Part shown: one piece after another, positions 9,752 to 22,987 of the stretch | Numbering within the stretch: the first letter of the stretch is position 1 | Layout of the letters: each line of letters begins with the position of its first letter | Assembly: GCA_000729835.1 (NCBI GenBank) | Contig: JFHB01000049.1 | Coordinates: 1 to 64,000 of the forward strand | Direction of reading: 5' to 3' | DNA: 64,000 nucleotides | DNA from: Atkinsonella hypoxylon | Lineage: Eukaryota > Ascomycota > Sordariomycetes > Hypocreales > Clavicipitaceae | Made by a program: the position numbers and the translations under genes | The notes under the pieces: generated by a model | Databases searched by the model: none | Seen by the model: the letters and a program-made list of their open reading frames with translations, nothing else | What the model was told of the DNA's origin: nothing

Positions 9752-12700
9752 TCAACCCCCTTTGCGGTCAGAGTCATTCTTGGGCCGAGGCTCTTGGTAT
9801 GGAGTATGGGTCGAGATTGCAGTAGAAACAGTATTGTTAGCCTTCTTCTTCCCCTTGCCGGCAGCCTTCTGCCAGCCATCATTGCCCTCACTCTTTGCGC
9901 CACGTATATGACCATTCTCCCGTTGCGGTGTTGACTTGACCACAGAGGCGGACGATTTCTGGGCCTGCGACGGCTTGTTATCTTCGTCCACCTGAGGCAG
10001 ATTAAAAGCTAGGGTCTGCGGTTGCTCCTTCGGCGTCGACACCTCCCCAACGTTCGGAGCAGTTATGGACATGTCCCCTTCCATCTTCGTCGAGGGTTTA
10101 TTGAGGGGCAGAGTTGATATTGCATGTCCGTGTCTCCGAAGCGTACTGAGCGAAGAGGTTCGCGTTTCATACACTGGAGAGAGATGTGGACCATCGGCCG
10201 CTGTGGGCATGTTGTGTACTCGACCATCTCCAATGGCCAGGTCTAATGGTGCAATAACCCCATTTTGCGGTTGTCGCGACATAAGGCGCTGTCTTGCAGA
10301 TAGCGAAAGCCTTGAAGCAGAGCCATTTTGAGCCTCTTGTTGGTTCAGCTGATTGCTCAAGTAGAACGAGTTCATCATAGCGATTCGTTCTCTAAATGAA
10401 GCATCCTCTGTTGGGTGAGGCATGGTCAGTGGTGCATTTGACCCGTTCACGACGATGGGAGGCCGGTCGTGGACCATCTGAGACGGGGGAGAGGGCTGCA
10501 GAGATGGGTTGACGGGAGCCTTGGCGGACCAAGCAGGCACATTGCTAATGTTGAGGGCGTTGTCCATGTGGCCGGTTATTAATTCTTCGTGATTTGTCCA
10601 AGAATCCCGTTTGTGAGCCTGCCTCGCGCCAGGAGGGCTCATTGTTGTGCGCAGGCCTGATCCATTGACGACTAGCGGTCTTGTTGAAGTCTTATTCGGC
10701 TGGCAACCAGGAAATGGAGCAGACGCTAGCGGCGCCGAGGATATTCCACCCACCGAAAACGCACGAGCATGTCCCAGAGGCGACGGGGATCTTGAGGCTC
10801 GTCGTATCCTTCGGTCCAAGAGCGTTTGCGGCAGCTGATCTGTAGAAAGTCGACGACGTTCAGGACTGGACGATTGAGCAGCAAGATCACCGAAGGCAAT
10901 CCCATTCGTCAAATGTTGCTGCTGCTGCTCCTGCTGGCTTAGGTTTCTCGTTGGGCTGATGCTTCTTGCTTGGAAAAAACCAGCAGACTTGGCATCTAAT
11001 GTTTCAGGCGATTCGGGAACGGCCTTTGGTGTCTCGTCAAAATCCGCATCGTCAGGCATGAAACTCGGTATAGTAACGCCGTTAGCATTTCTCGCAGCTG
11101 CTATAGCTGCACTAGTCGGTGTTTGACTACCAAATGCATGATATCCTCCTGCATTTGGGTTCGCGGACGGTGATCTTGGCGCAGGCTGCGACTGGGAACG
11201 CAGCGAGCTGCTGGATGCCATTGCACCTCCTTCATTTGATACAGAGGACCTTTGGAGCGACCGTCTGAAGTCCTGTCCAGCACTAGTGGCTGAAGTTGCA
11301 GGGGTAGATGGAAGTGTGCCGTAGGTCGTTGGCGGGTAAAATCCAGCGTGGCCGAGGTTCATGCCATACAGAGCCGTGTACAGATCAGGGCGCAAGGACG
11401 TGGCGCTCAGAGGCATATTGTCAAAAGAGTTCGTTCTTGACCGATCTGAAGATTGTTGCCCACCCGAGCCAGAGCCAGCAGGCAATCTTTGTGGCTGGCT
11501 CATGGCTTGATGCTGCAAAAACGCCGGTGATTGCGCATACAATTGAAATTGTCGCATGCTTTCCTGGTGGTATGCCATCTGTGTCATAAGATCTTGTTGT
11601 GCGTACTGGAATTGATACTGCGGATTTTGGAACCATGACATATCTGGCTGTTGCATCCCCATAGGCGTCATCAAGACATTCGCGTCATATGTCGGCACAC
11701 TTGATGAAGCTCTTCGATTAGACCCTCCATTTCGGTGAAAATTATTGTTATGGCGACCGCCCCTGTGATTCCCTCTGCCACCACGACCCGAATGTGACTG
11801 AGACGAGGTCCTCAGCAGTACAGGACGAGGTTGTGGTGGCGGCCGCGTCCACACACGTTCCTCCTCTTTAGGGAACACGTATTGTTCGCATGCTTCCTCC
11901 AGCTTCGCCTGTGACAACAAGTCAAAGGCACGACGAAGTTCAAGGTGAACCCCGCGGAAAGAATACTCGTCGACCGTGTTACCGAGGTTGCGAGACACAT
12001 TGAAAGGCTCCTCAACACATAACTGATTATTGATCGCGTAGTTCCACTTCTTCTCCTGTTTGGTGACAAGTTTCCCTCGCCTGACGGAAAGAACATGCTT
12101 GTCGTAATCAAACTCATGGGCGTAGAAGCGGAAAAATTGAAATAGAAGCTCCGCCAGGGAAGACTTGTTCTTGCTTCCGTAGCCCTTGATCTTTTTGAGA
12201 TTGTCTGCAAAGTCGCTTACAGTTCCATCACTTTTTGGCATCTTATAGGGCAACTGGTGCAACGCGGGCAAGACGGGGGGACTGCGAAGTTGTAGAAAAG
12301 CAATGATAAGGCAAATCCAGGTGTAAGAACTCAATGTACCGCCAAAAGCTAAATTTGAAGGCGACTTTGATCAGCAGGTGTTTTTGTTAAGCAGTTTGTG
12401 CCCGAAATGACAGCATCATTGCTTACCAGCATCATTAATGATTCTCCGCCTTGTCCAGTATTTGATTACCATTGCAAGTTGCCGAACCCGGGAATCCGCC
12501 TCCACGTAGGTACGAACCATGCGTGTATTTTCAAGGGCGAGGGTGTTGTTCACATTCATATCACAAGCAAGTCCAAGTTCAGGATCCCAGATCTTGACAA
12601 TTGGTACTTTAGCCGCCGATATACAAACAACTTTTTCCATTCCGCCTGCGGAGGCGGCATCAGTATATATAAATAATGAGACCAGGAAGTTGCGGTGGCA

Positions 12701-13956
12701 ACGAATCATCACTTACGTCGTGCTAGAAGATCAGCAATCATGCACACGCCTTCCAATTCGTGCCACGAGGTGGTGATGCATATATCCACTATCGAGGGTT
12801 AATATAAATGTACGTCAGTCTCGTGCAGTGGACCACTTGAACCAAGAAGACAGATTGGCCTGATGGCGGCGAAGCCAAAATCGAATAAGGGATGATTATA
12901 GAACTTACAGTCGGAGTCATCGGAGCAGAGCAGATTGCCTGATGAACCAAACAAATTGACTCGAATATCATGGCCTGGCCATTCATCATTCAAGATTGTT
13001 TCCAACTTTTGGACTAACTTTTTCCTCTTTTCTTCCACCTGACTCGTGGGTAATAGCCTGTTATAAATCTCTCGCATATCTGTCGCCAGCTTCTTCTCCT
13101 CATCTTCAGACAATTTATTCTTGACTGTTCGTAGATCTAACTTTTCGAGTCGATCATTTCCTACCGAATATGGTATCCTGCGCCTCGAGTTGATCTGCGC
13201 CGTTTCGTACTTGCAACCCCCTAACCTCGGCGGCAGTGGCCGCAATGAGGGAAGGGTGCTATTCGTTTCTGAGTAGGCCGACCTCGGGGAGTGGTTGTTG
13301 CCCGCGGTAGGAGAGGGCTCCCGAGATTCGAACGAGAACTGACGGGCGTGTTGATGAGGGGTCGAGGGCACGGAGTTGGAATGGGCCTGCCCATGTGACA
13401 ACGTTGCGACGGCATTCGACCGCTGGGGGACCGTCTTCGACGCCTCTGAGGATTGTTTGGATGGCATCTTGGATGGGGTATCTTTGGGCGTTGTAGCCGT
13501 TTGGTTGTTTTTGTCGGAACTATTGTGGTGTGAGCGGCTCCCATTGCCTCCCGAAGTGGCTCCTTTACCGGCCGATCCGTCTTTCAGGGACACTCTGCTA
13601 GATGACCTTGATCTGGGTCCGGCATGAACGTGGGGGGAAGACACGACGGGAGGCAGCGGCGGGGTCTGCAATCCGCCTCCACGCGCCGGCGAGATGAGTT
13701 TGTTGTAATGGAGAAGCTGGGCTTGGTAGATATTTTGCTGGGGAAACAAAAAGGGCAGGAAGTCAAGGTGAGGCGAGAAAGGGCCCGTAGCCCCAGCAGG
13801 GACGGGATGAGTAGCAGCGTCCGGGGGACTTTCCGAGAATTTCGATTGCGCAGGGCCGTGGTTGGTTGAGTCTACTGAAGCCGATGAGGAAGTAGCCGTC
13901 CACGGACTCGGGGGATAAGTATGCTGAGGTTCTGAGGTCGTAGACCTGGCGTCCAT
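9752..13956 (-). CDS. Cid1-type non-canonical poly(A)/nucleotidyl transferase with PAP/25A-associated domain
   Basis: Four exons, complement(join(9752..12348,12427..12645,12717..12788,12909..13956)), 1311 residues. Introns are 78, 71 and 120 bp and all phases agree. Residues 1-260 are Ser/Pro-rich and disordered. The nucleotidyltransferase core follows: LFGSSGNLLCS then the metal-binding DLD (Asp349, Asp351), with a third acidic residue in CDMNVNN (Asp402). A PAP/25A-associated region (GGTLSSYTW onward to YAHEFDYDKHVLSV) lies at about 448-560. The rest, about 700 residues, is Gly/Gln/Ser-rich and disordered, with an RGG-like patch that may bind RNA. The family adds A or U tails to RNA 3' ends in surveillance or decay. 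The substrate is unknown here. The DLD motif is created only by splicing in the 72-nt exon 2, which supports the model. The start at 13956 is the first Met of the frame. Confidence 0.88.
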
Positions 13957-15120
13957 GAAGCGAATGAGCCTCGGCCAGGTGGTTTAAACAGGATGATGAG
14001 CGGCAGGAAGCTAGTAATACCGGACCTCTTCGTAAATTGGCGAGCAGAGAGCACACGAGAGTAATATGAGGAGCTATTTCTGAGCAAAAAAGCTCGCGTT
14101 GAGAAGGACGTGGCAGGTCAGGGACGGAACGGAGTGACTGCTACGAGGAGATTGGCGTCTTGGAACAGCGTAGTCTCGTGCCTGTGCATTCACACAGGAT
14201 TCGAGCGGCCGGGTGCAGAGTTCGAAGTAGACGGCTGGTGGCAAAGGCTAGTAGAATGAGAGATACGAAAGTTTGTGCGAAAAAGGCACCAAAGCCCGTG
14301 AAAGGCGTTCGGTCTCTAACTCCGTCTCGGAAGTCGTAGTCGGCTCTGGCCACTATCCTTGCAGCGGAACGCACAGGAGCAGGAACTGTCGACCAAAATG
14401 AAGATTGACGGGCGGAAGGCGGTCTGGGGCGCGAGGGACGGGGAAGGAGAGACTTGAGTCTCGTCCGCGCTGGAGAAGTCGGGAAACGGTTCGAACAACG
14501 ACGAGACTGGGTGGAGTAGTAAAAACGAAGAGGGGACACCTGCGTCGGAAGGTCGAACAAGAGTATCGCAGTAGACCGATTGAGGCGGCAAGACAATGGC
14601 AAGAAGGGACAGTAATGCGGAAGAAGAAAGAAAAAAAGAAGTGGTAGTTAGAGAAACAGATTGTCATGCAGGAGGGCGAAGGGCACCTCGTATCTGTGGC
14701 AAGCAGGTCGCGGAGAAGAACCAAAGAAAGAAGGAAATGAATGGGCGAAATGAGGGCAAAAATAACCAATAGATGGCGGGCAGTCTGTGTGTGGTAAAAG
14801 GGGTCTGGCCTGGTCTCGGGGGCGAGACTGCAGGAGACTGGAGGAGACTAGGGACTGGTGACTACATAAAAGTACGGGGGTGCACCACCCGGCCTGGCTG
14901 CGCTCTGGCTGCACTCTGCCAGCACACCTGCTTAGGGACCTGAAGAGCTGAACATCGCCTGGACCTACTCCGTACAGGGAGGTACACATGCTGAATTCGG
15001 CACCAAAGGCAGGCCAATACCACTATAACCCGCTGCAGCTGCAGACCGAATCCACGCGCGTAGGATACTGAGTCAAATGGATAATCCGAACAAAAGTCGG
15101 ACAAGGGGTCGAGGAAGATG
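13957..15120. promoter_or_regulatory. Upstream region of the nucleotidyltransferase gene
   Basis: Read on the minus strand this is pyrimidine-rich (CT) sequence, as is common in fungal promoters and 5' UTRs. Overlapping minus-strand open frames here are Ser/Pro/Arg/Leu-rich in all three phases, which is what CT-rich DNA gives by chance. No separate gene is supported. Confidence 0.35.
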
Positions 15121-18100
15121 CGACAAGCATAATACGGCTACCCCGAGTCTTCCTTCTTTCGAACACAATTCGGCTGACTTGATTTGACATACACGCATCA
15201 AAAGCTGGAGTATGAGCTTGGGCGATGGCGACGCAGCAGAATACGTCAAGGCGATTGATCGATGTCTCGTGTCGTCAAGTCCCAGTCAAGACGGGCGAAC
15301 ATCATAACAGCTTTCTGGCTGCCAAGCAGTTGTTATAAACTGGTCACTGCTACCGAGAACCAGCTACTCAACTACCTCCTAGCGAGTAGGTACCTCCATG
15401 GCAGTTCTTGTGAGGGGAATGCGAAAGTGTCGTTGTCGGTCTCGTTGTCAGCAAGGCATAAGGCATCTGCACTGGTTTGATGACATATTATGGCTGCAGG
15501 TGCCAGCATGCCAGCCCTGCCTGGTGCCACGTCGCCTAAGTAGTACCCCCCTCAAGGTACCTAGGTACTTGCCGTAAAGCTGGGCCAGGTGCCCATTCTC
15601 GCACTGTACGCTATGACACCACATTTGGGGCTTGGCCCTTCCGTGTCTGGTGTTGTTACTGGCACTGGCAATTGGACCACACCAGTGTGTGGGACAACAG
15701 GGAACGCCGTGGGGGCAAACGGATTGACAGATTAAGCGATGCATAGAAATACCCATGCCTCCGTCGTGGTGTTCCGATTAATATGTCGGTGATGAGGGGT
15801 TGCGTTCATAGCACCGACCGATTCGATCCCCGAGGACAAACTCGATACTCATGGGGCTATATTGCTTCCCTCGTCCCGGACGCCCATTATTGTCCAACTT
15901 GACCAGACAGCCAGCCACTGGCCACCGATTCCAAAGCGTCTGGTCAACCCGGCAGGAGTGCCCAAGGCTATATGGAGCAGTCATTGCTGCATTGGGGAGA
16001 AGCGCTGAACGCCAGGCGAGCTGGTGGTCCTGAAATACGGAGTGACTTCGCTCAGGGAGCTCTTGCCAAAGCCAAAAAGTGGGGGTTTGGAGCGAAGGGT
16101 CACATGTAAGACAGTACTCGGCCATGTGGAGACATTGGTCACGATCCACGATCTATGATTCCAGTGATACTGACATCAACACCGATGCATCGACGAAAAC
16201 ACCGACTATAAAGATAAATCTCAGGCGCCGCAGATGGCGCAAAAGCGGCCTTGCGGCTGGCAGTCGTGGAACCAACGACTCTCCATATGTATCACGGCAG
16301 TCACTTGCTGTTAGGCTGGGTATCAGCCGGCTGAGACAGGCACGACCTCTCCAATGCTACTCACGTGACTCAGCGCCATTCATGTCCATTCATGTCCTCA
16401 TCCATGCCTATCAAAGTCTGATCATTCCAGCACGAGTTTAGCGAAGGTTATGATTATGGATGCTTCTCCGCAATCCTTGTGTTGTCTCTTGCCTGTGGCC
16501 TCGCCCGGCGCCGTCATGTGAGCTTCGGTATCAACATTAATATCGATATTGGCCCCCGTCTCGATGGCTAACATGCAGCGCTCCAGGTTAACATTCCTAC
16601 CATCACTGGCAAAGGAACAAGTCGAATTCGGTGAAATATAGCGACAAACGTTGGCACGTAAGGATGGATTGGGATAAGAGAACTGGTATCTATTTCAAAC
16701 AAAGTCTCTCACTTCCTCATGGAGTTCAGTTTTGGACAAGGCCTACAACACGCGTGAGCATCTCATTATCTACCATCCTCGAGATTCGTCGTCTCCGACA
16801 TCAGTTCACAGACATCTGAGTCAGTACTTATTGGGCAAGCCCCCATCGAGGTATCAACTCGCGCCTGCACTCTGTCGATTCGTCGTTCTTGTGGCTCAAT
16901 CAGCAATAGCCAAAGGCAGTCTATGCTCATGCACTTGGGCGAAACATATTAAAAATCACTGAGCCGCACAACAGCTTTCTCCGAGGTCCTGGCGACCATT
17001 TCAAAAGTTCTTCGGCGAGCCTGATATGCTAGTCTGCGGACATAGTTACCAAGCCCGTTTATTTATGGAGGATATAGAATTGTCAGCCTTATGTCGAAAG
17101 CATGTTAACGGCAACCGTCACCTAAATGTGCTATTAGATCACTATTAGATCCTAGGCAATTAAGATCTCAAACAGGAGACATGCGACGTGCGCAACAATA
17201 CCATGTTAGGCGAAGCGACGCGGGTCAATATATCGGTGAGTTCTTTCGCGGCCAGTTTTGGTGCCACTCGATACTTCAGCAACAGCCAACTTTGAACTGA
17301 GTGCTTGGAAGCTGTGCCACAAAGGCTCATTGGGTTCAAAATGCTCTGAGTTGAGAACATTCATCAGCTTCCAGGTGCTGCAAACGACAGAAGCACGACG
17401 AGAACAGTTCAATCACTCTGACATTCTTAAGTGCCGTTGCTACCCGATTAAACCATGTCTACCGTGCTACTGATTGGTGGGTAATACCTATGCAGCCCTC
17501 AATCTAAGAACGCAGTGGCACGATACATGTACCTTGATCTTGGGGCACGGAAAGGCCTGCGGTCCTGTCAGACTGGCCCATCCTGTGTCTTACACTGCGC
17601 CAGCGGCTGTGAAACTCTACATTTCGAAGCCTGGATGCAGAGGGACGTACTCCGTACGACGATTTGAATTGTAGCGACAGATTGGAAATGTAAGGGCTCG
17701 AGGCTGCTTCTCGAGATGACTGCTCCGGGTCTCTGGAACATCTGGTCGCAAGTAGTAGGCGGCACGTTAATCCCGTAACGAGCTCGCATAACATGAGCAG
17801 ACAAGACAAAACGGACAACCTTGATGAGTCTCGTTGATGTCACTCTCAGAACTATCTCCTTCATGCCGAAATAGCTCCAACTCGGCACTGTAGCCCCACA
17901 ACCCCCTGGCTCAGGCCGGAGACCTTGATGGACCTTGGTAGCCTTTGCTAACATTACACGCTATTACTTCCTCCATGGCGCGCTAACCCGGATTTTTGTG
18001 CAGTCATATGCTTGCGAGCTCTAATAAAAGAACAAACATAGCCAGCCATATGCCTCTCCATGACAATTCTAGGCTGTCTTACAATAATAACATTAATACG

Positions 18101-20776
18101 GGTACTCGTTAGACCTCGTCACTTTGCGTGCAAATCTCACTATAATACTGGTACTCTGTAATTCTGTTGAACAACCTATAGGCACCTGAGGTAGATCTAG
18201 GTACCTAGGAACCTGGGTACCTGGGTACCTCCTATCGCGGGTATTTAGATCCGCCTGGTTCGTCTCGCGTTTTCTTTCCCCAACTCATGTTCCCCCCCCC
18301 TCCCCCCTCGCACACCGTATGTAAGCACACGGTCTGACGTGATGTGATGTCTGCTTATGCGAATCACGTCGTTCCCAATCCCCACGAGTTTGAACCTTTC
18401 AGCCGCCCGGGAGCTTTTCTTCTCATATTGCCGTTCGTCCCGTGCCCAGACACCTAGTTTTTTTTTTTTTTTTCTTTTTTTTTTCCTGCTTTGATTCTAC
18501 CCGTGCATGCGACCTCCGTTGACTACGGACGAGAGGACATTTCCAGATCACATCCAATCACGCCAGTGAGTCGTCACAGCCATCATACGACCGCTACGCG
18601 ACTCCACCCTCATTGGCTGACAGTCTCACCACATTGCAATTGTTAACGAGGTCACCGACTCGCATAGGAGCAGAAGGCAGACGAACAGGCAGACGAGCTA
18701 GGATTTGTAGCGTGTAAGGAAATTACATCTCAGCCAGACTAAATTGACAGTGGGTGTTCTTGACAATCATCGGATGCGTGGCGTATCCTGTTCTGTCAGC
18801 GCGTAGGCGCATTCATGGTCAGATGTCTCCCACGAAGCACTCTGCGTGTAAAAATCTGAGACGGGATAATTTCTCGACCTCTGCCTCATCACTTGCTCGA
18901 ATCAGCCAGGCCAGGGTATCTACTAATGCACCCGTAGCGGCTCGCTACGAGGGCCTCCACATTGCGAAGTGCGGAGAAAGGTGACAGACAGCAGCGCAAC
19001 ATGCAGTCTCCCGTCGGCTTATTAACTTCTTGGTAGCACCGTAGGCTCTCGATTGCTGGTTGCTGCGCTGTAGGGCTGCGGCTCGAGTCCCTCCGTCATG
19101 GTTGAGATGGCGCTCGATAGCGGCGCTGCAGAGTCGCACTGCATGTCGATTCAGCTCGGTGCCGGGACGGCAGAACCTCAGTACGTGCAAATTCGAGGTT
19201 TGGGGTAATAGTACATCGCTGCTGCAACGCCGCAGGTTTTTAGGGGGAAGGGTAGACAGAGTAGCTGGTGATTGCAGACTTTTGCGAGCGCTCCGTTTTC
19301 GTGCGGCGGTTGATCAGTCTCGACGACGTGAGGCGGGCTTGGAAGAGAAACTCAATGCTTTCTTCGCAGATGATTGTTGAGGATCTTGCTTGTAAAAGGA
19401 CGAACGCATGCTATGTAATGCACTTGATTTGGCTGCGAGGTTGCATAGCGTCAGCATCTATCCGTCCCCGTCCTAGCTCTGCGACACTCGTGCAGGCGAG
19501 ATTAGGGCGCAATGAGAGCATGTCTGGCAGTCTGCATGGAGATATCTCTATGTACATATGAGACTCAGGCGCACTAGCGAGCAGACATGACGTAGTCGAG
19601 ATCCAAGTTGGGACCTGATCTTGGATCCCAAAAAAAAAAAGGGGGTGAAAGGGGTGAGAAAAAAGCGAGTGTATTCGGATTTTCGCCTACTACACTTTAT
19701 AATAAAATTCTCGCTCAAGATACCATACCACGTGAGTATTGTCCCGCAGCATAGACTTGCAAGTAGTGCAGCGACACCGCGTAAGAACCTAAACGCCTAG
19801 TTAGTTAACTCACCACCGACACTTCCTCACATTGACATTTCTGCTGCTTGATCCAATTGCAGCATGCACCAGTTGCACGCAAAGCGACAGGGGAACTCCC
19901 CGCTAGTTTCTGAAACCGTGCGTCTTAGCATTGATGTCACTGCCAAGTCAAATGACGTCAAGCCGATCCTCAACCATAACGTGCGGTTCGCGGGGGAAAA
20001 GGGGGGAAAAGAAAAAAAAATCCTCAATCGCATCGTCCTAATGGATTTATTCAAAGTCCATGAGATTTTGCGATTTCCCAGACATGAGCCCTCGCGACCG
20101 ACAAGCGCACCTTGATCAGGGCTTCTAGAAGATCAAATCCTGGCAAGCGGCTCGTATCCGCGTACCCAACGTCAAACCTGACACTTGTTTCACCCCTGCC
20201 GCACGTCGATCTACCGGCATTGCGCAGTCTGTCTGATGGGCTAGACAGAACACGCGATGCCAAAGCTTGTTCTGATCCATGATGGTGTTTCTGTGTTCTT
20301 GAAGGGGAAAGGAAAGAAAATACGCTCATCCGACTCTTCTTAACACCGAGAAGTTGCCATTCTTTGTTCTTTCCCATGCCTCCATCCTGGCTGAGCGAAC
20401 CAGACGCCACTCCGTTCACCCGCAAAGTCAATTCTCCACCCGTGCCTGAATCAGGACAATCAGGACCCGTTGACCCCAGTCGCAGTTGACCCCAGCCCCG
20501 CGGTGCCAATGCAAGGGTCTCATCCAATGAGGCCAGGGTGCGCACCCTGGCGCATCTCAACCGGAACTTCTCACAATCGGCGTGTGAAGAACGACGACCC
20601 TCTAGTTAGACAACCAAGTTTTCCCCTCCGACCCTACAATCCATCTTCTTCATCCCCAAAAGCCCCATTCCTTCACCTCAAATTATTCTTGAAAATCACC
20701 CCTATCAGCCATCTCCATTACCCATCTCCGCGCAAATAAAAGCTACAACTTCAAAAAAAAAAAAAAAAAACACCAA
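15121..20776. other. Long intergenic region, no gene seen
   Basis: About 5.6 kb without a convincing coding frame. It contains TACCTAGGTA at 15558, a related cluster at 18195-18232, a C10TC6 run at 18291-18307, and a T-rich tract at 18458-18484. The last few hundred bases are the promoter of the AhpC/TSA-like gene, ending in an A run (about 20753-20770) just before its ATG. Confidence 0.45.
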
Positions 20777-21733
20777 ATGTTCTCCAACCTCGCCACCAAA
20801 ATCGCCCTTAAAAGAGTCGGCCTTCCAAGCAACGCACTCGACTTCCAAGCAGTCTCCGAACCCAACAAGCTGCGCAAAAACCCCCCTTCACAAGACGAAC
20901 CCCCCTCAAGCTGGCTCTCGTACAAATCCCTCCCTCTAACCGTCCACCCGTGGTTCTCGCCGCCTCCGCCTCCCGTCGCAGTGGGCAAAGTCCCGTGCAT
21001 AGGCGACGTCGCGCCGGTAGACCGAGATGGAAAACTAGTAATCAAGGCCGGCGGGCGCGTTCTCGTCGTGTTTCTCCGCTGTGTAGGCTGCGCCTGTACG
21101 TATTGCGAATCCATGAAAAAAAATAATTTTTGAAAAAAACTATTCTACACGGGCCAAATGACACCATCACCTTCACTAAGCTAATCATGTCGTGCATGGA
21201 AATTCAAAAAAAAAAATAATAATTTAGTCGCTCAAAAGACATTCCTATCATTAAGGGCAATTGCAAACAGGTACCGCGGACAAATCACTTGCATCGCCGT
21301 ATCGCACTCTTCAGAGCAGGCCACTCGTAAATGGGTAGACCTCATGGGCGGAGCATGGAACGTCGAGCTTGTGATCGACGAGGCGCGCGCCGTCTACGCG
21401 GCATGGGGTCTCGGCACGGCAAACATGTGGCATCTCTTCAATCCGACGACCCAGATGCAAGGGTGGAAGGAAAAGGGCTGGCTGGGCGAAAAGGTGGCTG
21501 AGGCGTTGCAAAGGCGAGGCACGGTGCAGTCGTGCAAATCCCAGGACAAGAGCAGGGCAGACGGCGACATCGCGGACGAGCACGACGCTGCTTCGACTGT
21601 CTTGGGCAACAAGTGGCAGGAGTCGGGGGCTTTTGCCGTCGATGGAAGGAGGACGGTGATCTGGGGAGGCAAGGCTTTGAGGGCAGACGATGTCATGGAT
21701 TTGGAAGAGGGCGCTCGCCTGTTGGGACTTTGA
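20777..21733 (+). CDS. AhpC/TSA-family peroxiredoxin-like protein
   Basis: Two exons, join(20777..21095,21228..21733), 274 residues. The intron is 132 bp with donor GTACGT, A-rich interior and acceptor TTTAG. Splicing joins RCVGCA to FAQKTFLSLRAIANRYRG, restoring the first helix after the redox loop. The protein has the thioredoxin-fold layout of the AhpC/TSA antioxidant family (AhpC-TSA_2 type): VVFLRCVGC with Cys at the peroxidatic-like position, CIAVSHSS, a YAAWGLG segment, and FNPTTQMQGWKEKGWLG. The family is poorly characterised and is thought to handle peroxide or thiol redox. A peroxidase activity is not proven by sequence. The short N-terminus (MFSNLATKIALKR) has no clear signal peptide and might be a weak mitochondrial presequence. 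It is convergent with the next gene. Confidence 0.85.
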
Positions 21734-22987
21734 ACTCCAAATCGCCTTCCATGATTCATACTCGCCTTGCCTTGCCTTGCCTTCCATTCTCCTGCTCACC
21801 ATGGCCCCCAAGGTCTTGCAGCGTACACTTCGAAAATATATGTATAACCTCGATGAACTTTGTATCCGAAAATGTACGAGTTCAACCAACAGCAAGAGCA
21901 AGCAAACGAAAAACCATGCCGTCTCTCCGTCATTAGTGTATTCGCGGACTTCTCCTAATGTAAACTGTTCACACAAAGAAAGAAAACACCCCAAGCTGTA
22001 CCGTAAACACGCCCGCGAAAGCCAGGTGTATCCGGCCAACCCTGTAGGAACCCCGTCCCCGTTCCTGATTATCGTCTTTAGAACCAGAAGAAAGAAGAGG
22101 AAAATAATCAGCAACACCCCTCCATCCCTAAAACCTCGGAAAGAAATGACAACCCAACATTCCAAAGAACACCACCATGCCCATTGATAGGTAAGTCCCA
22201 TTATCTGAACGGTTATTTCACAATTTTTCTTTCTCCGTCCCACGTCTTTGCCGCGTCAAACTCCTTCGCTTTCGCAATGACTGCAAACAGTTCTGTGATA
22301 TCCGATGTGCGTGCCCGTCCACCTGTATCAACCCTCTGTATTAAAGGGTCGAGAACGATCGCTTTCGCTTCCTTTCGCCCCTTTTTCTTTTCTTGTTTCA
22401 GACCCGTGATATATCAAACACCAGGATGACGCCACGCTATGGGCTTTCCACCGATGTTTCCCATGATTTGGCTTTCGCAAATTTCCGAATGCACTTCAAA
22501 CACCTCGACCACGTCAAGACGCCGTATTTGAAAAGAATGTAAGACTCTTTCCGCCTCCAACCCTTCCCACAGATAGACGCGCCTTAAGGCCTTGCAGTTG
22601 TTGGCGAAATGCTCCTTCTCTGCCCCTTGAAGAAGTCAGAGTCCCCCCATGCCCCAAATTCCACGTCCTAGGTATATGACAAATCCATTTTGTGCCACGT
22701 ATCGCCCAGCAATGCCATCAATCCTCCATTTCATGAAAGATTGAGAAAAAAATTTAAGGAAGACAACAACACCATAGGAAAAACACCAAAAACTCGAATC
22801 AAGCTCCTGTCCCTCGACTGCCACACTCGAATGTTTACCCTATTCCCAATCCGAAATCGACGAGCTTTCATCCTTACGCCTATAATCGATGCAAAAAAAA
22901 ATCAAGTATGAGCATTCTTGCTCTGTCTGTCCGCGCACGCTTACATTTCAAATGCCGGCATGTTTCGTGGGTGAACGACGCGGAAAA
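21734..22987. other. Intergenic between convergent genes
   Basis: Should contain both 3' UTRs. No gene is supported. One minus-strand open frame (about 22435-22650) has some protein-like character but no start, splice context or recognisable family. Confidence 0.4.

Noticed and set aside
14141..15104. Several overlapping minus-strand frames of 90-150 residues
   Set aside because: All three phases are open and Ser/Arg/Pro/Leu-rich, which is expected from CT-rich promoter DNA.
20051..20560. 169-residue minus-strand frame upstream of the AhpC/TSA-like gene
   Set aside because: No domain, no splice context, and it lies in that gene's promoter region.
21311..22243. 310-residue minus-strand frame
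   Set aside because: Antisense to the well-supported second exon of the AhpC/TSA-like gene and of odd composition.
22435..22650. Open minus-strand frame with protein-like text (EKEHFANNCKALRRVY and VFEVHSEICES)
   Set aside because: About 73 codons without start or convincing acceptor. A frame of this length is expected by chance in 64 kb. Could be revisited with RNA-seq.
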